DNA of 64,000 bases from Pantoea coffeiphila (GCF_016909495.1 NZ_JAFBFW010000001.1:558001-622000); one strand, 5' to 3'. Counted from the stretch's first letter, positions 29,072 to 38,852 are shown. Program-made: numbers and translations. Notes: a model not told the origin generated them from the letters alone.

Positions 29072-29572
29072 ATGAGCGCGATTGATAAAGAAAAAGATGG
29101 TATTAGGCAGACAAGACACAAACCGATCGAACTCGATGCCATCGACCGAAAAATATTAGGCGCGCTGGCGGAAGATGCGGGACGCAGCTACAGCGAACTG
29201 AGCGAGATCGTGCATCTGTCTGCCCCTGCGGTACACGATCGGGTGAAGCGGTTGAAGCGCGACGGCGTGATTAAAGGCACCGTGGCGGTACTCGATGGCT
29301 GCAAGCTGGGCCGAACGCTGTTAACGTTTCTGGTGATTGACACCAGCAGCTATGAAGCAACGCGCGCACTGCTGCAGTTCACCAGCCGACGCGAGGTTGA
29401 GGAACTGCATACCGTTGCCGGTGACGGCTGCGTGTTAATTAAAGTCCGCGCGGATGATACGGAGTCCCTGGAGAATTTTCTGATGGAAATTCAGAGCCTT
29501 GACGGCGTCCGCTCCGTGCGCAGCTATATTGCCCTGTCCACCTTTCTGGAGCGAGGCCCTTCCCCGGACTGA
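29072..29572 (+). CDS. Lrp/AsnC family regulator
   Basis: A 166-aa regulator with N-terminal helix-turn-helix (LDAIDRKILGALAEDAGRSY then LSAPAVHDRVKRL) and a C-terminal RAM-like ligand domain. It has a longer charged N-terminal tail (about 20 residues) than Lrp. The divergent MFS exporter gene shares its 82-base promoter region and is its probable target. Confidence 0.9.
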   Translation: MSAIDKEKDGIRQTRHKPIELDAIDRKILGALAEDAGRSYSELSEIVHLSAPAVHDRVKRLKRDGVIKGTVAVLDGCKLGRTLLTFLVIDTSSYEATRALLQFTSRREVEELHTVAGDGCVLIKVRADDTESLENFLMEIQSLDGVRSVRSYIALSTFLERGPSPD

Positions 29573-29692
29573 TCCAGTCCGTTGAAAAAAAGATCTCAAG
29601 ATTTCAATAAAATGCTGGCCCCGACAACGATATGTTCACAGACGAAATTTATACTCTGTGTCTCAGCACTCAACAGCGGCAAAGGGACCGGC

Positions 29693-30400
29693 ATGAATTT
29701 CGTTGAACACTTTGATTTTTCGGGTATCGCCAACACGTTTTTGAGCTATTTTTTTGCCTTTATCTTTGGTGCGCTGATCGGCGCGGAACGCCAGTTTCGC
29801 CAGCGCACGGCGGGGCTGCGCACCAACGTGCTGGTCGCCATCGGCGCGGCGGGGTTTGTGGATCTGGCCGATTCTATTGCCGGCAGCACGGAGGCAGTGA
29901 GAGTCATCTCTTACGTTGTTTCCGGCATCGGGTTCCTCGGCGCTGGGGTGATTATGAAAGAAGGCGCCAACGTCAGCGGTTTAAACACGGCGGCAACGCT
30001 CTGGTGCTCGGCGGCCGTCGGGGCCTGTACCGGCGTGGATCGCATCCCCGAAGCGGCGCTTTTAACGGTCTTTATCCTGGCCGGCAATACGTTACTGCGC
30101 CCGCTGGTGAATTTTATTAACCGCGCCGACACCGACAGCGTCGAGGCGGAATACGTGATTCTCGCCACGGTTCCGCGACAGTATTCCGGCAAGGTGCGCG
30201 ATACCCTGCAGGAGTTTCTGGAGCTGCATCGCTACCCTGCGGCGGATATTGAAACGGTCGTGACCGACAGCGACCATGTCGATATCGAAATCACCCTGAT
30301 CAGTACGGAAGTTGACGCCGCCGAGCTGGATAAACTGGTGGAGCAGCTCAAGCGGCAGGAACATATCAGCTATGCTACATGGCGGGCGAATACTCAGTGA
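29693..30400 (+). CDS. MgtC/SapB family membrane protein
   Basis: A 235-aa protein. The first 140 residues are the MgtC domain with four or five membrane segments and the conserved FGALIGAERQ, RTNVLVAIGAAGF and GFLGAGVIMKEG motifs. The C-terminal 85 residues form an ACT-like cytoplasmic domain. The ATG at 29693 begins the conserved core; the upstream extension has no family match. MgtC proteins act in magnesium stress and virulence. A terminator and the A/T-rich defence island follow. Confidence 0.9.
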   Translation: MNFVEHFDFSGIANTFLSYFFAFIFGALIGAERQFRQRTAGLRTNVLVAIGAAGFVDLADSIAGSTEAVRVISYVVSGIGFLGAGVIMKEGANVSGLNTAATLWCSAAVGACTGVDRIPEAALLTVFILAGNTLLRPLVNFINRADTDSVEAEYVILATVPRQYSGKVRDTLQEFLELHRYPAADIETVVTDSDHVDIEITLISTEVDAAELDKLVEQLKRQEHISYATWRANTQ

Positions 30401-30469
30401 ATTTTTGGAAAAGAGATATAATCGTTTTATGAGTCGATAAAAATATCTTTGAGTCCATTACTTGTAGTA

Positions 30470-30501
30470 ATTGTAGAGGTGATATCAATCACCCCTACAA
30501 T
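30470..30501 (-). terminator. terminator of the RT-nitrilase gene
   Basis: ATTGTAGAGGTGAT and ATCACCCCTACAAT pair with one mismatch around a 4-base loop. It lies 16 bases after the stop of the leftward gene and is followed by A/T-rich sequence on both strands, so it may act in both directions. Confidence 0.7.
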
Positions 30502-30516
30502 ATAAATAATTAAAAA

Positions 30517-33500
30517 CTATGATACTATAACTCCCGCAGGAGCCGCTTTTTTATCTAAGCCAGACTGCATACTTTTACCTACGTTATCACGACGAAAATC
30601 AAACATATTCATTTCAAAAGTACTTATTGCAACTTGATCATTACCATGAACATGAGCAATCAAACGATTGAAAGGCTCTCTGTAAGGGGCTTTAGCATAA
30701 GACCCTCCAAACTCACCAGAATTAACGAGCACAACATGCTGATACATATGATAATGCAATGCTTCAACCATTGAATCAAATGTATTTACATCTCGATTCA
30801 ATGCAGCAACTAAATAAGCATTTGATTTATCCCTTAGATCTGCACTCAACGCAATGTCGGTTGCGTCATAACAAATCGACCCGGTTAATATAAATCCTTT
30901 CTTGTCAGGAAATTGAGGGTGAATAATTTCAATCATCATTTGATATGGTCTCCAAGGTTCAACTCTACCTTTCTCATCAGCCATCATATTATACTTACCT
31001 TGAAGCCTAATCATTTCATTCTGACTGCTATTTATCTTTGGTGGGACAATCCAAACAGCACAGTTATTGGGACCTTTAATCCCTGACTGCTCGATAAAAG
31101 TCAACCCTGAAAAAATAATAGCATTTGTTTTTCGAGACAAAGCGACCAAGACATCCAAATCATCTTTATGTACAGCAAGTTCAGGCCATACTATTAAATC
31201 AATGCCTTCTTTATTATCTTTAACGGGTTGGTTTATTTTTTGAACAGCCGTATGTTTCACCACCAACTCAGCAACATCAGCTACATGCTTACGGTGAGTC
31301 GGCCTATATTTTACTGAATTCAAAAGAAGACCATGACTACTAAAATCTTTCGTTGCAGGCAGCTTTGATTGCACCATTACAACTGTTAACGACTGTTTAG
31401 ACTCTGGCCAATCCATTTTAACTCTCTCTGTAAGACCCGGCATTCCTGAAAGTCTACAGTAATCATCCTTAATTTTGTCCAACCTAGCATCGACTAGTTT
31501 TCTGACTACATCTACAGTAAATGAAGTCGGCCAAGAATAACCATTATCAGCGACTGAAATACCTGGCCAAGCTATTAATTTTGATAACAATGTTGTTAAC
31601 CACCCCGACACCTGAGAGTTATCACCAGAAATAACCTCTGGTGTTGTCATCATACCCAATTGTCGTTTTGCTCTACTGGTTTTTATTCCACGATATCCCT
31701 GTTTTGGCGAAATCTCCTGACCAAAGTCAGTCCAATCTTGTTTCCCGATTAATACAGAGCGAATACAAGTGGCGACTCTATACAATATATGAGTATCCGT
31801 ATCATCCGTAAAAATAAAATCGCCCCACCCAGAGAACCTGAATAATTTAGCATCTACAATAACTTCTGAATCAAAAACATTTAAACGCGGTGGGTTAGCG
31901 TAGTTTTCGAAGCTCACCATAGTATAAGCCAGGTTGATGTGATGATTTTTTTTGTTATTATCGCAAACTACTTCATTAGATAAAATTGATTGCATTAATT
32001 TCAATGCCATTATTTCATTGGAATATGGATTATCTTCCCTTAAAACAATCCTTAGCAAAGAGTGCTCCCCTGATATTTTATCAAGAGGAATTGCTAAAGG
32101 CTGCAAATCAATTCTGAACTTCTTAACTATTCTTATTAGATCTCTTGAAACCACCCATTTCTGCTTTACCTGTCGAGCGTGAATAACCAATAATTTGAAA
32201 AGGGATAAATTTTGACTGGCTATCCTATCAACAACATATTTTAGTTTTAAAGGTGTTTTTCCATCAAAAACACTTTCGAACATAGAGGCACAAGATCGAA
32301 TGAAAGGTTGTTTCTCATTTACTAATTGACCAGCTAACAAAACACATGACGCTAGCGTGCTTTCTTTCATCCCATCAGGAATGGTTATTGTTCTAAACCC
32401 TGTCGTAATCTTTAAAATAAGATCATGACTTTCATTAATTCCAACCGTCTCCAGCGTATTATCCAAACGCACCAGCAATAAAAAACCAGCCTGTTCAATC
32501 AACATATCCCATGAATTCTCTGCTGACGAATTATGCTTATTAATTAGCGACGCCGCGCAATGCTGAACTTTTTCAAAATAACCATCAACATCAGCTTGGG
32601 CAGGGAGTTCTTGGTCATTCTTTTTATGGATAACCATTGCAGAATGCCTGAATATTTCCGCAAGGCAATAACTTGCAACAGCTTTTTGTTTATTGTCATC
32701 ACTTTCAATAATATAGCCAAGTTGCTCAAGTATAGGTTCTAAGAGCTTAGGGCTAGGGAAAAGTTCCAAGCCTTTTTTAAGCAACAACACCAGCGATGGA
32801 TCATGACTCCAACAAACAATAAAGCGACGAGCCATACGTTCTTGCATATAGTCCCACTCACCGGCAATAACTTTTCCATCAGAATCTAAATCATGCGAAA
32901 TAAAACTTCTCATTTCTTTTAAAAGCTTGCTTATTTTATTAGCAGAAAAACGCTTTAGTGTATCTTCTCTCACATCAAAACGATCTTTTTCAACTTCCGA
33001 CAACCTATTGGTTTTTATGTTTTTCGGAACTTCCAATTCGGTTTTGGTTAGTGACAATAATGATTCGAGATATCCAAGTTGTTCATTGGCATTCTCCATT
33101 GAGATTGGGCCGCTTAAACTTGTCTGAATTTTTTCCAAGTTACGCGAAAGGCCAGCAGACTTTCCTCTAAAAATTTCTACTTTTGTTTTTTTTGAATTAA
33201 TTATCAAACCAAGCTTATTCAATTCTTCGCTAAGAAAATAATTAACTGCGTCGCTTATTGCTTGGGAATTAACCCCTTTACTCCTTTTAACTCTAACGAC
33301 AAATCGCATATCATCAACATATCGACAATAATCAACAAGTTTGATATCATCATTTATGTCTTTATTTATTTTCCCTTGTAAGAAACGATCGAAATCAAGC
33401 AAGTATATATTTGATAAAAAACCAGCAGAAACTAACCCTTGTGGAATTCCCTTCGGTATTTCCTTTACATCTTTAGACTTGCAAAGATCGTATTTGTCAA

Positions 33501-34290
33501 TGCTTTCATCCGTCCATTTCCAGTTAACAAAAGAATTAAGCAAGTTATTTACAATTACATTCTCACCCTTGACTGATGTATTTAAATGAGATTTAACCTT
33601 TGATACTAAAATCCTTCTATCGACTAAATCGAAAAACTTTGAAAGATCCAAGTCTATAATATAAACAGATTCATTAAGAGAAATTTCACCTTGTGCTTTT
33701 GAAGCAAAATAATACGGCCTATTTAAAAAAGCTCGATAATCAGTAAAATACTTACTATAAGTTACAGTTGCACCAAAACTATGCTCAGCTTCATCATCAG
33801 TATATTGACAATAAAGCCTATTCCCATAGTTTACAATGCCTTTCTGGTGAACAAGATCATAGCTAACACTGGGATCACCTTGTTTTGTTTCTATCATATT
33901 AGCTAGACACATCATGACTAATGTCATAATAGTTTGTTCAGCCACATGAATATGAGCAAGAGGCCGAAGTGTAAGTTCATCCTCATCCTGGGGTTGCCAC
34001 AGCACCTCACCCTCAACTACTTTAAACTCCCACTTACATGCTTTAGGAACAGGTACTAACTGCAATGGACTAAACTCAAATTTTTCTATATTACATATTC
34101 TTCTCACCCAATGTTTACAATGCTGAGTTAAATCAAGAGCTGACAGGTCGAGTTCAAAATTGTCCGCGTACCAATTTGTGGTACGTATGTAATGATGACT
34201 TTTTTTCCATGCCAGTGCCATTAACAATGGATCTGAAATGTATTCATCTGTCAACTTCAATTCTTTGTATTTTCTGTTGATTATTGGCAT
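30517..34290 (-). CDS. reverse transcriptase-nitrilase fusion, DRT type 1 (UG1) antiphage protein
   Basis: A 1257-aa protein. The N-terminal half holds a reverse transcriptase: motif A DLDLSKFFD (residues 213-221), GIPQG (281-285), the catalytic YVDD box (324-327) and a following LGLIINSKKT motif. Residues of about 380-960 are helical with no family I recognise. The last 290 residues are a nitrilase domain with a complete Glu-Lys-Cys triad, E1037 (VWPELA), K1099 (QGKYN) and C1140 (SICYDA). This layout is that of the DRT1/UG1 class, reported to give phage resistance. The ATG at 34290 is chosen; a GTG at 34344 is possible. Base use is strongly A/T-rich, unlike its neighbours, which indicates transfer. 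Confidence 0.93.
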   Translation of the reverse strand: MPIINRKYKELKLTDEYISDPLLMALAWKKSHHYIRTTNWYADNFELDLSALDLTQHCKHWVRRICNIEKFEFSPLQLVPVPKACKWEFKVVEGEVLWQPQDEDELTLRPLAHIHVAEQTIMTLVMMCLANMIETKQGDPSVSYDLVHQKGIVNYGNRLYCQYTDDEAEHSFGATVTYSKYFTDYRAFLNRPYYFASKAQGEISLNESVYIIDLDLSKFFDLVDRRILVSKVKSHLNTSVKGENVIVNNLLNSFVNWKWTDESIDKYDLCKSKDVKEIPKGIPQGLVSAGFLSNIYLLDFDRFLQGKINKDINDDIKLVDYCRYVDDMRFVVRVKRSKGVNSQAISDAVNYFLSEELNKLGLIINSKKTKVEIFRGKSAGLSRNLEKIQTSLSGPISMENANEQLGYLESLLSLTKTELEVPKNIKTNRLSEVEKDRFDVREDTLKRFSANKISKLLKEMRSFISHDLDSDGKVIAGEWDYMQERMARRFIVCWSHDPSLVLLLKKGLELFPSPKLLEPILEQLGYIIESDDNKQKAVASYCLAEIFRHSAMVIHKKNDQELPAQADVDGYFEKVQHCAASLINKHNSSAENSWDMLIEQAGFLLLVRLDNTLETVGINESHDLILKITTGFRTITIPDGMKESTLASCVLLAGQLVNEKQPFIRSCASMFESVFDGKTPLKLKYVVDRIASQNLSLFKLLVIHARQVKQKWVVSRDLIRIVKKFRIDLQPLAIPLDKISGEHSLLRIVLREDNPYSNEIMALKLMQSILSNEVVCDNNKKNHHINLAYTMVSFENYANPPRLNVFDSEVIVDAKLFRFSGWGDFIFTDDTDTHILYRVATCIRSVLIGKQDWTDFGQEISPKQGYRGIKTSRAKRQLGMMTTPEVISGDNSQVSGWLTTLLSKLIAWPGISVADNGYSWPTSFTVDVVRKLVDARLDKIKDDYCRLSGMPGLTERVKMDWPESKQSLTVVMVQSKLPATKDFSSHGLLLNSVKYRPTHRKHVADVAELVVKHTAVQKINQPVKDNKEGIDLIVWPELAVHKDDLDVLVALSRKTNAIIFSGLTFIEQSGIKGPNNCAVWIVPPKINSSQNEMIRLQGKYNMMADEKGRVEPWRPYQMMIEIIHPQFPDKKGFILTGSICYDATDIALSADLRDKSNAYLVAALNRDVNTFDSMVEALHYHMYQHVVLVNSGEFGGSYAKAPYREPFNRLIAHVHGNDQVAISTFEMNMFDFRRDNVGKSMQSGLDKKAAPAGVIVS

Positions 34291-34344
34291 GTTTTTTTCT
34301 TCAGAGGTTTTATGATTGCTGTTTGACCGAGTTATAACTGACAC

Positions 34345-34945
34345 CGATATTTCATATCAGCAGTATATTTTAGTATCTAACCGTTATCATCAATTAGCGC
34401 CCCTTGATGCGGCATATACCAAAGAATGATAAACCGCATTTGGGATTATCATTTATCTGTTTTAATGCCATCTCTGGCATAACCTCTGCAAACAGCATCT
34501 AGTGCCCTAGGAGCGAGGACAAAAGCTCAATTCGGGGTCAGAATTCGCTACAGAGACCAAACACATTCGTCAACTTAATCATCTTCTAGATCTAATCGCC
34601 GTCTGACGAACATCTGAGTGTGTCTCGTGCTTGTTTAAATATCAAGGTTAACCGAAGTCTAGCGCTTGATCGCAGAAAAAAACTAATGACTTTAGAGTCT
34701 TACTGTCTGAGATAAAACTAACATTGACAGTTTTTCCAATGTATGGATTTGCCGTGAATCGCACTGTTGCTCAAACGGCTTAGAGTTCAGAAGTATCAAT
34801 AGCTGTAAACAATATGCAACTTGCCCTTGATACTACTGCTGGCATGGGATCATTGACTGTGGTGTCCGCGTGTTTAGATGGAAAAACCGTTCTGTAGATT
34901 CTGGGATTAGACATCTTAGATTCAAGGGCGCTGTTTCATTGTAAG
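34345..34945. other. A/T-rich non-coding stretch upstream of the RT gene
   Basis: No credible gene is seen in these 600 bases. Near the RT start are small hairpins such as ATGCCA-TCTC-TGGCAT (34465-34480) and an ATGCGG/CCGCAT pair (34406-34438). This is where the RT promoter and any associated non-coding RNA would lie. The right half (about 34700-34945) looks like degraded mobile or coding remnant but I could not assign it to a family. Confidence 0.4.
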
Positions 34946-34990
34946 ATGATAAGGTTAAGTTTTCCCTTAATCACCCGGGTGGCAAGTAAA

Positions 34991-35467
34991 GTGAGCATAT
35001 CAGCGGTATATGAATGGCGGCAGAATAACTACCTGGTCAGCACGGACCGGGAAAAGCTGGATGTGCAGGCTGTTCATCGGTATTTGACGCGATCCACGTG
35101 GGCTAAGGGTATTTCTCAGGAGATCGTCACCACTTCCATACAGAACAGCCTGAATTTTGGTGTTTATCACCATGGTTGCCAGATTGGTTTCGCGCGCCTG
35201 ATAACAGATTACGCTACCTTCGCGTACCTCTGCGATGTGTACATACTTGAGGAGCATCAGGGGAAAGGACTGGGCCGATGGGTCATGGAATGTCTTCATC
35301 ATCACCCGGTTTTTGAGCAGCTTCGCAGGATTATGCTGTTTACCACTACCGCCCCCTGGCTGTATGAAAAGTTAGGCTATGAACCCGTCAACCGGGAAAA
35401 CTATGCCTGGACCATTACCCGGCCGGATATTTATCTTAATGGGGAAAAATCGGAGCGACGGAGATAA
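34991..35467 (+). CDS. GNAT family N-acetyltransferase
   Basis: A 158-aa acetyltransferase with the acetyl-CoA motif EEHQGKGLGRWVM (Q/RxxGxG/A type) near residue 95 and the typical PWLYEKLGYEPV C-terminal strand. The GTG at 34991 matches the usual N-terminus of this small family (SISAVYEWRQ); an ATG at 34946 would add 15 residues. Two bases separate it from the GFA-like gene, so the two are probably cotranscribed. Substrate unknown. Confidence 0.85.
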   Translation: MSISAVYEWRQNNYLVSTDREKLDVQAVHRYLTRSTWAKGISQEIVTTSIQNSLNFGVYHHGCQIGFARLITDYATFAYLCDVYILEEHQGKGLGRWVMECLHHHPVFEQLRRIMLFTTTAPWLYEKLGYEPVNRENYAWTITRPDIYLNGEKSERRR

Positions 35468-35469
35468 AT

Positions 35470-35853
35470 ATGAAATTGTCTGGTGGATGTTTATGCGGAT
35501 TTATCAGCTTCACCGCGGTGAACCCTTCTTCCTCTCATTCCTGCTCCTGCGATATTTGCCAGAAACATTCTGGCTGCCAGACCGCAGTATGGCTTGAATT
35601 CCACTCGGATGATGTTGAATGGACGGGTGAAGGCGGTGTTCCTTCCCTGTTCCGCTCATCCGCGAGTTCCTCCCGGGCATTTTGCGGCCGGTGTGGCACC
35701 TCTGTCGGTGCCATAGATGACAGTCCGGTCATTGCTCTGCTGAGCGGAATTTTTGACCACAATGAGCAAGCCTTGTTTTCACCACAATCTCACTCATTTG
35801 AAGATATGAAGCCTGAATGGTGGCGAAAAATCATGCCTGATGCCGCTGTCTGA
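35470..35853 (+). CDS. GFA/CENP-V domain zinc protein
   Basis: A 127-aa protein of the glutathione-dependent formaldehyde-activating (GFA) family. The zinc-binding cysteines are at CLCG, CSCDICQK and CGRCGTS. Members bind glutathione or thiols, but most have no proven reaction. It follows the GNAT gene closely and converges on the MarR-GNAT gene. Confidence 0.85.
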   Translation: MKLSGGCLCGFISFTAVNPSSSHSCSCDICQKHSGCQTAVWLEFHSDDVEWTGEGGVPSLFRSSASSSRAFCGRCGTSVGAIDDSPVIALLSGIFDHNEQALFSPQSHSFEDMKPEWWRKIMPDAAV

Positions 35854-35877
35854 ATGATGAAGCAGCACTCTGTTCCG

Positions 35878-36798
35878 TCACAGCGTCTTCAGCATACAAA
35901 TACCGCAGCCGTCATGGCCGGTGTTGCCCAGCCTTTCAGACAAATGCCGGAAGCCAAACGCTTCATAAAGGCGCACGGCATCCTTCAGTTCGTCCAGCGT
36001 TTCAAGATAGCAGGACTGATATCCCATGGCGGTAGCCTGCGCAATGATAAAGGCAATCATCCGTCTACCCATCCCCATGCCTTTTATCTCACTACTGAAA
36101 TACAGTTTCTGCATTTCACAGGTGCCTTTTTCACCGCCTAACGGAGCTAATCCGGCACCGCCGACAATTCTGCCATTGGCTTCTGCAACCCAGTATCCAC
36201 TACCGGGTTGCTTGTAAACTTCGCTTAAACGTTCAAGTTCAGGATCATGCAGGCTTACCCCTTCCAGGTGATCAATTTTATTCTCCCGAAAGCTGGTGCG
36301 GATGATCTCTGCGATTGCCGCATTGTCGCGGGCTTCAATCGGCCGGAAAATCAGTTCTGCTTCGCGCTGGCGGCGGGCGTTTCGCAGGCTGCCCGAAAAT
36401 GTTTCGATCGTTTGAAAGAATTGCTGAATTTCTTCACTGGAGGAGGAGGCAAGGGCTTCTTCTGTAAACCTGTCGGCATTTTCTTCCAGGCACAAGAGCT
36501 TCTGGTTCCCTGACTCGCTTAACCGGAACGTTGAGGCACGGCCGTCCTGCTCATCATGATCTCTCAGTAAGTATCCCGCCTCCATCAAGCTGCGAAGCGT
36601 GCGGCTCATGCTCGCTTTATCAACGCACAGCTTAGTGGCCAGCTCGGTTGCACCGCAGGGCTGGCTGTTAAGTTCAATCAGAATATGGCTCTGGAGGGGC
36701 GAAAGCTCCGTTCCGCTGGTTCTACGGCTGAGCATGCCAAGTTCTCTGACCATTTCACGCAGCGCTGCACGGAACTGGCGTATTTCGTTTTTGTTCAT
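35878..36798 (-). CDS. MarR regulator-GNAT acetyltransferase fusion
   Basis: A 306-aa two-domain protein. Residues 1-145 form a MarR winged helix-turn-helix (ATELATKLCVDKASMSRTLRSL and the wing HDEQDGRAS). Residues 150-306 form a GNAT domain with the acetyl-CoA loop IKGMGMGRRMIAF. This fusion is known in several bacteria; it may couple sensing and acetylation of a toxic amine. Convergent to the GNAT-GFA pair. Confidence 0.88.
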   Translation of the reverse strand: MNKNEIRQFRAALREMVRELGMLSRRTSGTELSPLQSHILIELNSQPCGATELATKLCVDKASMSRTLRSLMEAGYLLRDHDEQDGRASTFRLSESGNQKLLCLEENADRFTEEALASSSSEEIQQFFQTIETFSGSLRNARRQREAELIFRPIEARDNAAIAEIIRTSFRENKIDHLEGVSLHDPELERLSEVYKQPGSGYWVAEANGRIVGGAGLAPLGGEKGTCEMQKLYFSSEIKGMGMGRRMIAFIIAQATAMGYQSCYLETLDELKDAVRLYEAFGFRHLSERLGNTGHDGCGICMLKTL

Positions 36799-36983
36799 AA
36801 TCCGGACCTGAATGGAATGTCAGCGCACGATAACATACAAACTAGTTAACACTGTTAACCAGTTTGTGCGTCATGCGACTTCGGTCCTGACTAGCAAATA
36901 CTCCACTTACTTTAACTAGCTGATAACTCGTTAGTTCTTGTGATCGCCGATTCAATGTTTCGCCATAAATCATGTATTCTCGA

Positions 36984-37478
36984 TCATATTTCTGCGTTTT
37001 CAATGAGCACAAATTCTGTCGCATCAGGAAGTGTGTAAGGCGCAGCAAGCGTTGCTCCCGGGCAGCATTCCTCATGCAGTACCGCCCCCATAACGTTTAA
37101 CGTTTCTGAAAGCTGAGAGTGTGCCAGATGGGCCCGAACGGACAGGTTAGGCAATGACAAAGGTTTATCCAGCAATTCTCCACTGCTTACAATCCAGTCA
37201 AGCGCATTTTTTATCACTCCGGTGACACCATGTGCATATTCCGGGCTGGCTACTACGACCAGATCTGCCCTGGAAAGCGCATTTCTCCAGTGGTCAACCT
37301 CAGGGTTCTGCGCAGATTCATGGTCAACATTAAAGAGCGGGATTTTGTCCAGGCCGTCATAGATTTCAAACGTTATTCCTGCCGGGCAAAGAAGAGACAT
37401 TGCCCGTAAAAAAGCGCTATTCAGTGAAGCCGCACGAAGGCTGCCAGAAATGCCTAATACATATTTTCCATCATTCAT
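36984..37478 (-). CDS. NAD(P)H-dependent FMN reductase
   Basis: A 164-aa flavodoxin-fold protein with the FMN phosphate loop GSLRAASLNSAFLRA and the SPEYAHGVTGVIKNALDW motif, typical of the chromate/azo reductase-like FMN_red family. AGGTGGG precedes the ATG at 37478, which also starts the conserved core. Nothing in the neighbourhood fixes the acceptor. Confidence 0.88.
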   Translation of the reverse strand: MNDGKYVLGISGSLRAASLNSAFLRAMSLLCPAGITFEIYDGLDKIPLFNVDHESAQNPEVDHWRNALSRADLVVVASPEYAHGVTGVIKNALDWIVSSGELLDKPLSLPNLSVRAHLAHSQLSETLNVMGAVLHEECCPGATLAAPYTLPDATEFVLIENAEI

Positions 37479-37631
37479 TAGATCCCACCTTGAAGTTTTA
37501 AACATTCAACTATAAAACGTGAATCATTCGAACCATGCCTGCCCTTATATTTCAAGAGCCGCCTGGAAAGCCATTTACCAATATCATTCAGCGTCCTTCC
37601 AGGCCAGCCGCGTACCGCAGCTGACCTCCAT

Positions 37632-38852
37632 TTAAAACTCCGCTATCTGGTCAGAATCAACGCTGTGTGCCGGTTCAACCCGCACCCTGAGTGTGATAAC
37701 CACGGCGGCGATAAACATCAGGCAACCTGACGTTATGAAAACCCCGCTTACGCCACTGAAGCCGAAGAGTAAGCCTCCCAGCGCCGCGCCAGCAGCGATT
37801 GATGACTGGACCGCTGCGACAACCATACCGCCGGCAGTTTCAGCCTGATCGGGTACCGCCCGGGCCACCCAGTTTGACCACGCCACGGGGACACCACCAA
37901 ATGCCATCCCCCACAGCGCGACAAGTAGCATCAGTACCGTTTCGTGTACAGGAAGTAAAATCATGCTTAATGCTGCAAAACCTACCAGTGCGGGCATCAC
38001 AATCAGGGTGAGACGCAGGCTTTTTTCCATCAGCCATCCAGCCAGCAGCGTGCCGAAAAAATTAGCCACACCGAATCCAAGCAGCATCACGGACAGGCGG
38101 TCCACATTAACGTGGGCAAGATTCTCAATGGCCGGACGAATGTAGGTAAAGAGTGCATACTGGCCCGTATGGGCAATCACACATCCCGCCATTCCGATAG
38201 CAATCCCGGGGCGGCGGAGTAAACCCATCACTGATGCCGTGCTCATCATTTTTCGCGGCGCCATACCGGGAAGGGTAAATAGCTGGAAAATCATTGTTAC
38301 CCCCCCGACAGCCGCCGCCGCGAAGAAGGCGCTGCGCCAGCCATAAAGCCCGCCTAAGTAGCTCCCCAGCGGGATCGACACCACAGTTCCCACTGCAATA
38401 CCGCTAAAAATTATTGATAGCGCGCGCGGAACACGTTCACCCGGAACCAGCCGCATGGCGACCGCGGCCGCCATGCTCCAGAATCCCCCCAGCGCAATAC
38501 CCAGCAGAATACGCATCACCAACAGCACGGCCAGACTGGATGAAAGTGCCACAAGCAGATTGGAGGCAATCATCAGTACCGTAAAGCCCAGCAGAACCTT
38601 TCGGCGATCGAAATCGCGCGTCAGGCGGGGCACCAGCAGGCCAGCAAACAGAGCCACAACGGCGGTTACCGTCACGGCCTGACCCGCGAGCGCTTCGGTT
38701 ACACCGAGATCGGCTGCCATGGGAGTCAACAGACTGGCTGGGAGGTATTCTGCGGTCAGTAATCCGAACACCCCCATCGCCAGTGAAAAGACGGCCATCC
38801 AGGCGGGTTCCTCAGGTTCCCCATTATTTGCACTCATTACTTCATCTCTCAT
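37632..38852 (-). CDS. DHA1-family MFS exporter, NepI-like
   Basis: A 406-aa, 12-segment MFS transporter. The segments EYLPASLLTPMAADLGVTE, LALGGFWSMA and the C-terminal ADQAET-like PDQAETAGG resemble the purine ribonucleoside exporter NepI. The ATG at 38852 is favoured by AGGAAGG upstream. It is divergent from an AraC-type regulator gene 60 bases away, which probably controls it. Confidence 0.85.
   Translation of the reverse strand: MRDEVMSANNGEPEEPAWMAVFSLAMGVFGLLTAEYLPASLLTPMAADLGVTEALAGQAVTVTAVVALFAGLLVPRLTRDFDRRKVLLGFTVLMIASNLLVALSSSLAVLLVMRILLGIALGGFWSMAAAVAMRLVPGERVPRALSIIFSGIAVGTVVSIPLGSYLGGLYGWRSAFFAAAAVGGVTMIFQLFTLPGMAPRKMMSTASVMGLLRRPGIAIGMAGCVIAHTGQYALFTYIRPAIENLAHVNVDRLSVMLLGFGVANFFGTLLAGWLMEKSLRLTLIVMPALVGFAALSMILLPVHETVLMLLVALWGMAFGGVPVAWSNWVARAVPDQAETAGGMVVAAVQSSIAAGAALGGLLFGFSGVSGVFITSGCLMFIAAVVITLRVRVEPAHSVDSDQIAEF

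Noticed and set aside
34700-34945. Possible insertion-sequence remnant right of the RT gene
   Set aside because: I could not identify terminal repeats, target duplication or a transposase fragment, so it is only mentioned as unresolved.
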